Source of the DNA: GCA-002282575 sp964519885
Lineage (GTDB): Bacteria; Pseudomonadota; Gammaproteobacteria; Thiomicrospirales; Thiomicrospiraceae
Assembly (NCBI GenBank): GCA_964519885.1
Contig: CAZFLX010000029.1
Location: 1 to 25,988 of the forward strand
Length of the DNA stretch: 25,988 bases
Reading direction: 5' to 3'
Made by a program: the position numbers and the translations under genes. Under the pieces are notes generated by a model. That model made no database searches, had not been told where the DNA came from, and saw only the letters and a program-made list of their open reading frames with translations. Shown here piece by piece: positions 13,614-21,589 of the stretch. Within the stretch, counting starts at the first letter, position 1. Each line of letters starts with the position of its first letter.

Positions 13614-14540
13614 ATGACAACTGCATTTGTTTTTCCAGGACAAGGATCGCAAAGTGTCGGCATGTTGGCCGATGTGGCGGCTGAGTATGCATTGGTTGGT
13701 GAAACCTTCGCCGAAGCTTCGGAAGCTTTGGGTTATGATTTGTGGCAGCTAGTGGCTAATGGTCCTGCAGATAGCTTGAATCAAACCTCTGTAACACAAC
13801 CTGCCATGCTCACTGCAGGTATCGCTTTGTATCGTACTTTGAAAGCGGCTGGTAAAGCGGACGCGGCTTTTATGGCGGGTCATTCTTTGGGTGAGTACAC
13901 GGCCTTAACGGCTGCGGGTGTGTTTAGCTTAGCAGATGCGGTGCGCTTAGTGCGCGCGCGCGGTGAGTATATGCAGTCGGCTGTGCCGGCGGGCGTAGGT
14001 GCGATGGCAGCCATTTTGGGTTTAACTGATGAGCAAGTAGGTTTGGCTTGCGAACAAGCGGCTCAAGGTGAAGTGGTTGCTGCGGTCAACTTTAATTCAC
14101 CGGGACAGGTGGTGATTGCCGGTCACAAGGCGGCAGTTGAACGGGCTATGAAGCTTTGCCAAGAAGCTGGCGCTAAGCGTGCCTTGCCTTTGCCTGTCAG
14201 TGTGCCAAGCCATTGTGCGTTAATGCAACCAGCGGCTGAACGTTTGGCGCAAGATTTAGCACAGATGTCGATGCAAACTCCAACTGTGTCTGTGGTAAAC
14301 AATGTGCATGTGGCAGTAGAATCGAGCGCTTCAGCGATACAATCGGCGCTAGTGGCACAACTTTATTCCCCCGTGCGTTGGGTGGAAACGGTACAATATT
14401 TGAAGGCTCAGGGCGTGACGCGTGTGGTCGAAGTCGGTCCAGGTAAGGTGCTCGCAGGGTTAAATAAACGAATTGATAATGAAATTGAGCATTTTGCAGT
14501 TGCAGATTTACGCACATTAAGCGATTATTTAGCGAAATAA
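13614..14540 (+). CDS. fabD: Malonyl-CoA:ACP transacylase
   Basis: FabD moves malonyl from CoA to ACP for chain elongation. From the ATG at 13614 the protein is 308 aa, as in E. coli. The nucleophile is S91 in GHSLGEYTAL, the catalytic histidine is H200 in VPSHCALM, and R116 in RARGEYMQSA binds the malonyl carboxylate. The N-terminal FVFPGQGSQSVGM is typical. The open frame extends to a TTG at 13587, but the purine-rich AGAAAGAG just before 13614 and family alignment favour the ATG. Confidence 0.98.
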   Translation: MTTAFVFPGQGSQSVGMLADVAAEYALVGETFAEASEALGYDLWQLVANGPADSLNQTSVTQPAMLTAGIALYRTLKAAGKADAAFMAGHSLGEYTALTAAGVFSLADAVRLVRARGEYMQSAVPAGVGAMAAILGLTDEQVGLACEQAAQGEVVAAVNFNSPGQVVIAGHKAAVERAMKLCQEAGAKRALPLPVSVPSHCALMQPAAERLAQDLAQMSMQTPTVSVVNNVHVAVESSASAIQSALVAQLYSPVRWVETVQYLKAQGVTRVVEVGPGKVLAGLNKRIDNEIEHFAVADLRTLSDYLAK

Positions 14541-14556
14541 GGTGGTCGAGGGCAAT

Positions 14557-15309
14557 ATGTCGGAACAACAATTAGCCAATCAGGTGATTCTGGTAACCGG
14601 TGCGAGTCGAGGCATTGGTAAAGCCATTGCCCTTGCACTAGGTAATGCAGGTGGTTATGTGGTTGGGACAGCGACCTCTGAAAAAGGCGCTGAACAGATT
14701 AGTGCTTATATGCGTGAAGCAGGTATCGCTGGTGAAGGTAAGATGCTAGATGTGCGTGATGCCAATGCAGTCACTGCTTTAGTTGACGGTATTAGTGCTG
14801 AACGTGGTGCTATTAGTGTGTTGGTGAACAATGCTGGTATTACACGCGATAATTTACTCATGCGTATGAAAGATGACGAATGGGATGATATCATTAATAC
14901 CAACTTATCGTCGGTTTATCGTGTCAGTAAAGCTTGCTTGCGTGGTATGATGAAAGCACGTACCGGACGCATTATCAATATTGCTTCGGTGGTTGGCTCG
15001 ATGGGTAATGCGGGTCAAACTAACTATGCAGCAGCAAAAGCTGGTATCATGGGTTTTAGTCGTTCTTTGGCTCGTGAAGTGGGCTCACGTAACATAACGG
15101 TCAATACCGTTGCCCCAGGTTTTATTGATACTGATATGACGCGCGCCTTGTCCGAAGAGCAACGCGCACAATTGGTGAAAGAAATTCCATTAGGTCGAAT
15201 GGGAGATGCTGAAGATATTGCGGCAACCGTGTTGTTTTTAGCATCGCCAGCGGCGGGATACATTAGTGGTCAAATTTTGCATGTCAATGGTGGCATGTAC
15301 ATGATTTAA
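14557..15309 (+). CDS. fabG: 3-oxoacyl-ACP reductase
   Basis: FabG is the NADPH-dependent short-chain dehydrogenase that reduces 3-ketoacyl-ACP. From the ATG at 14557 it is 250 aa. The nucleotide motif is VTGASRGIGKA and the catalytic Ser-Tyr-Lys triad is S144, Y157, K161 (SVVGSMGNAGQTNYAAAKAG). NNAGITRDNL is the usual FabG block. GAGGG at 14548-14552, four bases before the ATG, supports this start over the in-frame GTG at 14542. Confidence 0.98.
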   Translation: MSEQQLANQVILVTGASRGIGKAIALALGNAGGYVVGTATSEKGAEQISAYMREAGIAGEGKMLDVRDANAVTALVDGISAERGAISVLVNNAGITRDNLLMRMKDDEWDDIINTNLSSVYRVSKACLRGMMKARTGRIINIASVVGSMGNAGQTNYAAAKAGIMGFSRSLAREVGSRNITVNTVAPGFIDTDMTRALSEEQRAQLVKEIPLGRMGDAEDIAATVLFLASPAAGYISGQILHVNGGMYMI

Positions 15310-15354
15310 TGATCATGAAAACATAATTTTTTATTTTATTTGTGGAGAAGATAC

Positions 15355-15591
15355 ATGAGTACTATCGAAGAGCGCGTAAAAAAGATCGTTGTTGATCAAT
15401 TGGGTGTTAAAGAAGAAGAAGTGACTGCAGACGCGTCATTCATCGATGATTTGGGTGCTGACTCATTAGACACAGTTGAGTTGGTGATGGCGTTAGAAGA
15501 AGAATTTGATTGCGAAATTCCTGACGAAGAAGCTGAAAAAATCACCACCATGCGTATGGCGATTGATTATATCAATGCACATAACAAGTAA
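15355..15591 (+). CDS. acpP: Acyl carrier protein
   Basis: ACP carries the growing acyl chain on a 4'-phosphopantetheine arm. It is 78 aa and strongly acidic; the modification site is S37 in DDLGADSLDTVEL. The ATG at 15355 has GGAG (15344-15347) seven bases upstream, so the upstream in-frame extension to 15340 is not used. The 45-nt gap after fabG is AT-rich, as is often seen before this highly translated gene, and may hold an extra promoter. A strong terminator follows the gene. Confidence 0.98.
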   Translation: MSTIEERVKKIVVDQLGVKEEEVTADASFIDDLGADSLDTVELVMALEEEFDCEIPDEEAEKITTMRMAIDYINAHNK

Positions 15592-15600
15592 TGCCAATTT

Positions 15601-15615
15601 GTGACAGTTTGTCAC
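15601..15615. repeat. Small inverted repeat after acpP
   Basis: GTGACA-GTT-TGTCAC is a perfect 6-bp inverted repeat with a 3-base loop, 9 nt past the acpP stop and just ahead of the main terminator. It may protect the 3' end of the acpP message or be an operator for fabF. Neither role is shown by sequence. Confidence 0.4.
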
Positions 15616-15627
15616 GAGGTATGTTCT

Positions 15628-15659
15628 AAAATATCCGAGCTTAGTCTCGGATATTTTTT
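15628..15659 (+). terminator. Rho-independent terminator after acpP
   Basis: AAAATATCCGAG (15628-15639) pairs with CTCGGATATTTT (15646-15657) around the 6-nt loop CTTAGT, with a terminal T-run ending at 15659. The 9-bp ATATCCGAG core plus the A/T extension is a textbook intrinsic terminator. It would separate the yceD-acpP transcript from fabF, or set the ratio between abundant acpP message and downstream genes by partial read-through. Confidence 0.85.
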
Positions 15660-15684
15660 AGGTTCGCAAGTAATGAGGTGAGAA

Positions 15685-16929
15685 ATGACTGGAAAACGAC
15701 GTGTTGTGGTGACAGGAATAGGATTGGTTTCACCCTTAGGCAATGATGTGCAGTCCAGTTGGTCGGCAGCTTTGGCAGGACAAAGTGGTATTGTCCCAAT
15801 TAGTGCCTTTGATGCGAATCTTTATTCAACCCGTTTTGGCGGCACGATTAAAAATTTAGACCCATCTTCTTGGATTTCTGCTAAGGAACTCAAGAAAATG
15901 GATCCATTTATTCACTATGGACTGGTGGCTGCCATGCAAGCTTGGCAAGATTCGGGGCTAATCGTCACTGAAGCCAATGCATCGCGCATGGGGGTGTCGA
16001 TGGGCTCGGGTATAGGCGGTATTGGCACTATTGAGCATCAGCATGATGTGTTACTGGCTTCAGGTCCGCGTCGTATTTCGCCTTTCTTTGTCCCTTCTAG
16101 CATTATCAATATGATTTCTGGTCATCTTTCCATTATGTTGGGTCTACAAGGTCCGAATATGGCGGTGGTGACTGCTTGCGCGACGGGCACACATGCAATT
16201 GGTGATGCCATGCGTATGATTCAATATGGTGATGCCGATGTGATGCTGGCAGGTGGCGCTGAATATGCTACCACCCAACTGGGTTTGGCGGGTTTCAGTG
16301 CAGCGAGAGCCTTGTCACAACGTAATGACGACCCGCAAGCCGCTTCGCGTCCCTGGGATAAAGATCGTGATGGTTTTGTGTTATCCGATGGTGCGGCTTG
16401 TTTGGTACTAGAAGAGTACGAACACGCTAAAGCACGTGGTGCGCAGATTTATGCCGAGTTGGCTGGTTTTGGTATGAGTAGCGATGCGCATCACATGACC
16501 ATGCCTTTATCGGACGGTTCGGGCGCAGCGCGTTGTATGCAAAATGCCATGCGCGATGCAGGCGTTAATCCAGAGCAAGTTGACTATATTAATGCACATG
16601 GTACTTCAACACCTTTAGGTGACGTGGCAGAAACTATGGCCATTAAGCGTGCTTTTGGTGATCAGGCTTACCAACTCATGGTCAGTTCAACCAAGTCGAT
16701 GACCGGGCATGCTTTGGGTGCAGCGGGTGCTATCGAATCTATTTTCTGTTTACTGGCATTGCGTGATCAACAAGTGCCTCCCACCATCAATTTGCAGTCT
16801 CCAAGTGAAGGTTGTGATTTAGACTATATACCCTTGGAGGCAAGGGAGAGCCATTTGGATGTGGTGATGAATAATTCATTCGGCTTTGGTGGCACTAATG
16901 CCACCCTTGTTTTTCGTCGGTTAAACTAA
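15685..16929 (+). CDS. fabF: 3-oxoacyl-ACP synthase II (KAS II)
   Basis: FabF elongates acyl-ACP by condensation with malonyl-ACP and controls cis-vaccenate formation in E. coli. The protein is 414 aa. The Cys-His-His triad is C165 (VVTACATGTH), H305 (INAHGTSTPLGD) and H342 (KSMTGHALGAAG). The C-terminal NNSFGFGGTNATLVF is typical. A GAGGTG ribosome site lies just before the ATG. A residue departure is SDGAACLVLEE where GDGAG is common. The gene follows the acpP terminator and overlaps pabB by one base. Confidence 0.97.
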   Translation: MTGKRRVVVTGIGLVSPLGNDVQSSWSAALAGQSGIVPISAFDANLYSTRFGGTIKNLDPSSWISAKELKKMDPFIHYGLVAAMQAWQDSGLIVTEANASRMGVSMGSGIGGIGTIEHQHDVLLASGPRRISPFFVPSSIINMISGHLSIMLGLQGPNMAVVTACATGTHAIGDAMRMIQYGDADVMLAGGAEYATTQLGLAGFSAARALSQRNDDPQAASRPWDKDRDGFVLSDGAACLVLEEYEHAKARGAQIYAELAGFGMSSDAHHMTMPLSDGSGAARCMQNAMRDAGVNPEQVDYINAHGTSTPLGDVAETMAIKRAFGDQAYQLMVSSTKSMTGHALGAAGAIESIFCLLALRDQQVPPTINLQSPSEGCDLDYIPLEARESHLDVVMNNSFGFGGTNATLVFRRLN

Positions 16930-18233
16930 TGTCGTGGATGGAGCCGATTGTTCAGACACGTCATTGTGCTGAACCCTTGGACTTGTTAGCCATACATCAA
17001 CTATCGCCCGAGCGTTATCCTGTATTGCTTAGCTCGGCGAGTGGCATAGTTAATGGTCATCGTTATGATTTTTTATTTGCTGATTGCGTCGAAGTTGATT
17101 TAGCTGTGCTGGATGCCATTGATGTGTCTAGGTATCAATCCCATGAGTTACCCTTTGTCGGTGGTTATGTGGTGTTTTTTCCTTACGAATATGCGCAACA
17201 GATTGAACCCACGCTGAGCTTACCACAAGCCAATGCTTGGCCGGCCAAAGTATGGCGCGTCAGTGCTGCCTTTATTTGGGACAGGGTGGAACAAGTTTGT
17301 CATTTGGTGGCGCAGCCAGAGTTTGAATCACGTCTTTCGACTTATTGGCAAGATTTTGATCAAGCTAGGGTGGTAGCGCCTTCTTCCGCTTTGGCGCTGA
17401 CTGCTCAGATTGTTGAACCTAATGGTGAAAGGTTTATTGAGGGTGTTGAGCGTTGTAAGGATTATATCCTGGCGGGTGATGTGTTTCAGGTGAACTTGTC
17501 GCGTCAATGGCAAGCAAAGATTGATGAAGCGATAATACCCGCACAGGTATTTCAGCAATTAAGAGCTTCGAATCCTGCCCCTTTTTCAGCTTTGTTAAGC
17601 TGGGAGCATCAAGCCATTATTAGTTCTTCACCCGAGCGATTGGTAAGTGTTAAACAGGGCATGGTTGAAACCCGACCCATCGCGGGTACGCGCCGTCGTG
17701 GTGCCGATGAGCAAGCCGATGAGGCGTTAAAGTCTGAATTAAGTCTGCACCCAAAAGAGCAAGCTGAACACGTGATGTTATTAGACCTAGAACGTAATGA
17801 TCTGGGTAGGGTATGTGTGCCAGGCAGTGTGCAAGTCAACGAATTAATGACCATTGAAACCTATACGCATGTGCATCATATTGTTTCAAACGTGGTCGGT
17901 AAGTTGCGTGCTGGCATCTCTGCGAAACAGGTCATAGATGCCGTTTTTCCAGGTGGAACCATTACTGGTTGTCCCAAAGTACGTTGTATGGAAATTATTG
18001 CCGAACTAGAGCAACAAGCACGAGGCGTCTATACCGGTTCATTAGGCTATGTTAGCTTAGACGGTCAAATGGACACCAGTATTTTGATTCGTAGTTTTCA
18101 TTGGCAATCTGGAAAGCTGACCTTTAATGCGGGTGCTGGTATTGTTTATGACTCGCAGCCTGAGTTTGAACTGGAGGAAACACGCCATAAGGCTAAAGGA
18201 TTGTTGCGAGCGTTAGTGGCAGAAGTTTCATGA
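16929..18233 (+). CDS. pabB: Aminodeoxychorismate synthase component I (PabB)
   Basis: PabB aminates chorismate to 4-amino-4-deoxychorismate, using ammonia from the PabA glutaminase, for p-aminobenzoate and folate. The protein is 434 aa with an N-terminal non-catalytic part and a chorismate-binding domain from about 160. The active-site region reads PIAGTRRRG, where E. coli PabB has PIKGT with a catalytic lysine. An alanine there occurs in TrpE and in some PabB proteins. FPGGTITGCPK, VMLLDLERNDLGRV and the C-terminal GAGIVYDSQPEFE are family signatures. The direct pabC neighbour, with a 4-nt overlap, argues for PabB rather than anthranilate synthase. No pabA lies in the window. Confidence 0.9.
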   Translation: MSWMEPIVQTRHCAEPLDLLAIHQLSPERYPVLLSSASGIVNGHRYDFLFADCVEVDLAVLDAIDVSRYQSHELPFVGGYVVFFPYEYAQQIEPTLSLPQANAWPAKVWRVSAAFIWDRVEQVCHLVAQPEFESRLSTYWQDFDQARVVAPSSALALTAQIVEPNGERFIEGVERCKDYILAGDVFQVNLSRQWQAKIDEAIIPAQVFQQLRASNPAPFSALLSWEHQAIISSSPERLVSVKQGMVETRPIAGTRRRGADEQADEALKSELSLHPKEQAEHVMLLDLERNDLGRVCVPGSVQVNELMTIETYTHVHHIVSNVVGKLRAGISAKQVIDAVFPGGTITGCPKVRCMEIIAELEQQARGVYTGSLGYVSLDGQMDTSILIRSFHWQSGKLTFNAGAGIVYDSQPEFELEETRHKAKGLLRALVAEVS

Positions 18234-19054
18234 CGCAGCGCTGGGTTAATGGTCAAGCCCTAGAAAATGATGCTAACCGTGCCTGTATGTACGGTGATGG
18301 TGTGTTTGAAACCATGCGCTTATCCGGCGGGCGAATACTTTTTTGGGCACATCACTGGCAACGTATGCAAATGGGGTTGCGTCGCTTGGGATTTGCTGTT
18401 TTATCTGAAACGCAATTAGGAGTGGCATTAGCACCTGCTTTGCAAACTGATAACGATGCCATCTTACGTGTTAGCGTTTCGCGTGATGGTGTTAGAGGTT
18501 ATCGATACACTGCAGAGGCCAACATCATCATTGATGTACAAAAGTCGCCTTTACCTGCCACAATATGGCATGGTCAATCGATTAGGGCGCGTTGGTGTCA
18601 AACACGTTGGGCGCAACAACCTTTATTGGCGGGCATTAAACATTTGAATCGGCTAGAGCAAGTCTTAGCACGGAGTGAGTGGACAGACACGAGTATTGCC
18701 GAGGGGTTAGTGTGTGACACCCAAGGTCAGGTGATTTCGGGAACCATGTCGGCCTTGCTGGTGCGTTTTGGTCAAACGGTATTAGCAGCCGATATAACGC
18801 AAACGGGCATAGATTCGGTTGCGCGCCGGGTGGTGCTAGATGCTTTGCCCAGCATGGGTTATGCAACACAGATACAGCCTTTGTCAAAAAAAGATGTGCT
18901 CATGGCGGATGAGTTATTGTTAATGAATGTGGTGCAGGGCATTGCTTCAATTGCAGAGTGTGATGGTGTGAGTTTCACGGATAATCAGTTAGCTCAAACA
19001 CTGACACCTTGGTGGTCGGAACGTCAAAAACCCAATTCGCAGGAAAAAATATGA
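18230..19054 (+). CDS. pabC: Aminodeoxychorismate lyase (PabC)
   Basis: PabC is a fold-type IV PLP enzyme that removes pyruvate from aminodeoxychorismate to give p-aminobenzoate. The protein is 274 aa. The PLP lysine is K137 in AGIKHLNRLEQVLARSE, a near match to E. coli. YGDGVFETMRL (21-31) and SGTMSALLV are the other hallmarks. It completes the PabB step encoded just before it. In Pseudomonas pabC also lies between fabF and mltG, but without pabB. Confidence 0.95.
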   Translation: MTQRWVNGQALENDANRACMYGDGVFETMRLSGGRILFWAHHWQRMQMGLRRLGFAVLSETQLGVALAPALQTDNDAILRVSVSRDGVRGYRYTAEANIIIDVQKSPLPATIWHGQSIRARWCQTRWAQQPLLAGIKHLNRLEQVLARSEWTDTSIAEGLVCDTQGQVISGTMSALLVRFGQTVLAADITQTGIDSVARRVVLDALPSMGYATQIQPLSKKDVLMADELLLMNVVQGIASIAECDGVSFTDNQLAQTLTPWWSERQKPNSQEKI

Positions 19055-20067
19055 GTAAGCGTGTGATTTGGCTCCGTAAGGGCGTGGTATGGATTGCCAT
19101 GGCGGGGATGATTTTAGTTGGCCTGTATCAGTGGTTTTACGCCATGAGTTTGTCACCCATTAGTGAAACTCCGCAACAGGCGATTATTACCATTGAGCCG
19201 GGTAGCAGCGTTAAAGTGATTGCCAACCAATTAGAACAGCAAGGATTAATGGATTATCCAAGTGTGTTTAATGTGCTATTACGCATCACTAAGCAAGCTA
19301 AAAAATTGCGTGCGGGTGACTATCGAGTGGACACGACCTGGAATTATCAGGAGTTGCTTAAACATTTAACTGAAGATCCAGAAGTGCAATATCCGATTAC
19401 CCTGATAGAAGGCATGACCTTAAAAGATGCCATTCAGGTGGTACGTTCCTTGCCTAAAATTAAACAGGATCTATCGGCTCAGCCTTGGGATGAAATTCAA
19501 CAATTATTGGGTTTGACCAGTTATCCCGAAGGGATGCTGTTGCCTAATACTTATTTCATCACTGCTGGAACGAAAGAAAGTGTGTTTTATCGTCGTGCTT
19601 ATCAAGCTTTAACCGAGGTGATGGAAAAGGAGTGGTCGAATCGGATTGCCGATTTACCTTTTAACAATGCCTATGAAGCCTTAGTGGCTGCCTCGATTGT
19701 GGAAAAGGAGACAGGTGTGCCGAGTGAGCGTCCCTTGATTGCTGCTGCGATTGTCAATCGCCTTAAAAAAGGTATGCCTTTACAGATGGATCCAACGGTG
19801 ATTTATGGCATGGGAGATCGTTTTCAGGGTAATATTCGGAAAAAAGATTTGCAAACCGCCACACCTTACAACACCTATACCAATAAGGGATTACCGCCCA
19901 CACCCATTGCTTTAGCCAGTGCAGAATCGATTTATGCGGTGTTGCATCCTGCTCAAAGCGATGTACTCTATTTTGTTGCCAAAGGCGATGGTAGCCATGT
20001 GTTCACCTCGAATTTAGAAGCCCATAATGCAGCCGTTCGCCAGTATCAGTTAGGAATTAAACCATGA
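19051..20067 (+). CDS. mltG: Endolytic murein transglycosylase MltG
   Basis: MltG cuts nascent glycan strands at the inner membrane and so sets strand length (YceG family). From the ATG at 19051 it is 338 aa. One transmembrane helix (about 11-30) precedes a LysM-like region and the catalytic domain. The catalytic glutamate is E218 in AASIVEKETG, the same number as in E. coli. PLQMDPTVIYG, TPYNTYTNKGLPPTPI and the C-terminal VAKGDGSHVFTSN are typical. AGGA (19041-19044) precedes the start, and the longer frame to a GTG at 19009 lies inside pabC and is rejected. Confidence 0.96.
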   Translation: MSKRVIWLRKGVVWIAMAGMILVGLYQWFYAMSLSPISETPQQAIITIEPGSSVKVIANQLEQQGLMDYPSVFNVLLRITKQAKKLRAGDYRVDTTWNYQELLKHLTEDPEVQYPITLIEGMTLKDAIQVVRSLPKIKQDLSAQPWDEIQQLLGLTSYPEGMLLPNTYFITAGTKESVFYRRAYQALTEVMEKEWSNRIADLPFNNAYEALVAASIVEKETGVPSERPLIAAAIVNRLKKGMPLQMDPTVIYGMGDRFQGNIRKKDLQTATPYNTYTNKGLPPTPIALASAESIYAVLHPAQSDVLYFVAKGDGSHVFTSNLEAHNAAVRQYQLGIKP

Positions 20068-20690
20068 AACCAGGTTACTTTATTAGTGTAGAAGGCACAG
20101 ATGGTGCCGGGAAGACCAGTGTATTAGCCACTATCGAAACCTGGATGAAAGCACAGGGTAAAACCTTCATCACCACGCGAGAGCCAGGTGGTACACCGCT
20201 GGCTGAGCAAATTCGTGAATTATTATTAAATAGTCGTACCGACAAGTTGGATGATGACGCTGAATTATTGTTAATGATGGCGGCTCGGGTGCAACATGTA
20301 CGGACAAAAATTCAGCCGGCATTACAGGAGGGGCACTGGGTGTTGTCGGATCGTTTCTTCGATGCCAGCTATGCCTATCAGGGTGGGGGCAGAGGTCTTT
20401 CGATTGAGCGTATTGATGCCTTGCATCAGTGGGCAATTGGTGATTTTCAACCCGATTTAACCATTTTGCTCGATGTGCCCGTCGAAATTGGTCAAGCGCG
20501 CGTGTTGCATCGAGGAGAAGAAAAAACCCGTTTTGAGGAAGAGCAAACGGCATTTTTTGAGCGCGTGCGCCAGGCTTATCTTGCGCGTGCCGCTCAAGCT
20601 CCGCATCGTATGGTGGTGATTGATGCACGTGTTGACCAGGCATCGGTTCAGCAAGCGGTTGTTAATCTGTTAGATACTCGTTGGTCATGA
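20064..20690 (+). CDS. tmk: Thymidylate kinase
   Basis: Tmk phosphorylates dTMP to dTDP with ATP, an essential step in DNA precursor supply. The protein is 208 aa. The P-loop is EGTDGAGKTS (10-19), the substrate loop is TREPGGTPLAE (38-48), and the DRF motif is at 96-98 followed by SYAYQGGGRGL. The LID region around HRGEEKTRFEEE is present. Position between mltG and holB is conserved in gammaproteobacteria. Confidence 0.97.
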   Translation: MKPGYFISVEGTDGAGKTSVLATIETWMKAQGKTFITTREPGGTPLAEQIRELLLNSRTDKLDDDAELLLMMAARVQHVRTKIQPALQEGHWVLSDRFFDASYAYQGGGRGLSIERIDALHQWAIGDFQPDLTILLDVPVEIGQARVLHRGEEKTRFEEEQTAFFERVRQAYLARAAQAPHRMVVIDARVDQASVQQAVVNLLDTRWS

Positions 20691-21589
20691 GCAAGCTCCC
20701 TTACTGGTTGACTGAACCTTACCAACAACTTACCCAGTCTGTCTTAGTGCAGCGGGGACATGCCTTCTTGTTATTGGGGCCGCAAGGGTTAGGTCAAGAT
20801 GGGTTAATAGAGGCCGTAGCACAAGATTGGTTGTCATCGACTATGACTGATAATCCGGATCTTTTGCTGGTCGAAGCCTTGGAGGGTAAGCGTGACATTG
20901 GTGTTGATCAAATTCGTGCATTGAGTGGATGGGCGCAACAAACATCACATGGTGCATCGGGACGGGTGGTGATTATTCGTCAGTTAGAACGTCTGAATAG
21001 TGCTGCGGCAAACAGTCTTCTTAAAACCTTGGAAGAGCCACCAGAGGGGGTGCGTTTTTTGCTCACCGCTTCTCGAGCGGGTCAATTGTTACCAACCTTG
21101 CTGAGTCGTTGCCAACGCTTGAACTTACCCATTCCAAGCCTAGAGAGTGCCAGTCATTGGTTAAAGGCCCAGATGCCAGATGTGTCAGAGGGGGATTGTC
21201 AATTGGCTTTAACCTTGCACTTAGGAGCGCCTTTAGCTGCTCAGAACTGGTTGCTGTCGGGCGGTTTAACCGAGTGGAAAGCCTGGCAAGCATTGTGGCA
21301 AGCGAGCGTTAAACAGGGTATGGTGACTTCAGCCTTGATTGACTATGCGCGTAAAGACGTGCAAGCATTTTGTCGATTGCTTGGGGCTCAAGCTTATGTC
21401 GATGGTCAGGGTTATGATCGTCTTTTACCTTGGCAACTGCTCAGGACAGTGTGGCAGGTTGAAAAAGCACTGGTACAAAATTTAAGTAAAGATTTATTGT
21501 TGGATAATTTATTACACACGGTTAATGACGTGTTGGCAGGAAAACTGCCAAGCATGAAGGTGACAAAACGACGAGGAATGTTGGCATGA
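20687..21589 (+). CDS. holB: DNA polymerase III subunit delta' (HolB), zinc module absent
   Basis: Delta' is the rigid stator of the clamp loader that places the beta clamp on DNA. From the ATG at 20687 it is 300 aa, about 30 shorter than E. coli HolB. The degenerate P-loop GPQGLGQD (31-38), NSLLKTLEEPPEGVRF (109-124) and the SRC arginine-finger motif (140-142) identify it. The four-cysteine zinc module that normally lies between the P-loop helix and the HPD/NPD block is missing: AVAQDWLSSTMTDNPDLLLV passes straight through. The domain III region near residues 210-290 is divergent but plausible. Position between tmk and tatD supports the call. Confidence 0.9.
   Translation: MSKLPYWLTEPYQQLTQSVLVQRGHAFLLLGPQGLGQDGLIEAVAQDWLSSTMTDNPDLLLVEALEGKRDIGVDQIRALSGWAQQTSHGASGRVVIIRQLERLNSAAANSLLKTLEEPPEGVRFLLTASRAGQLLPTLLSRCQRLNLPIPSLESASHWLKAQMPDVSEGDCQLALTLHLGAPLAAQNWLLSGGLTEWKAWQALWQASVKQGMVTSALIDYARKDVQAFCRLLGAQAYVDGQGYDRLLPWQLLRTVWQVEKALVQNLSKDLLLDNLLHTVNDVLAGKLPSMKVTKRRGMLA

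Noticed and set aside
15599..15632. TTGTCA and TAAAAT as a fabF promoter after acpP
   Set aside because: The spacing is only 12 bp, and both parts are explained by the inverted repeat and terminator stem.
20170..20643. 157-codon minus-strand open frame inside tmk
   Set aside because: It is antisense to an intact tmk, has no recognisable domain and no ribosome site.
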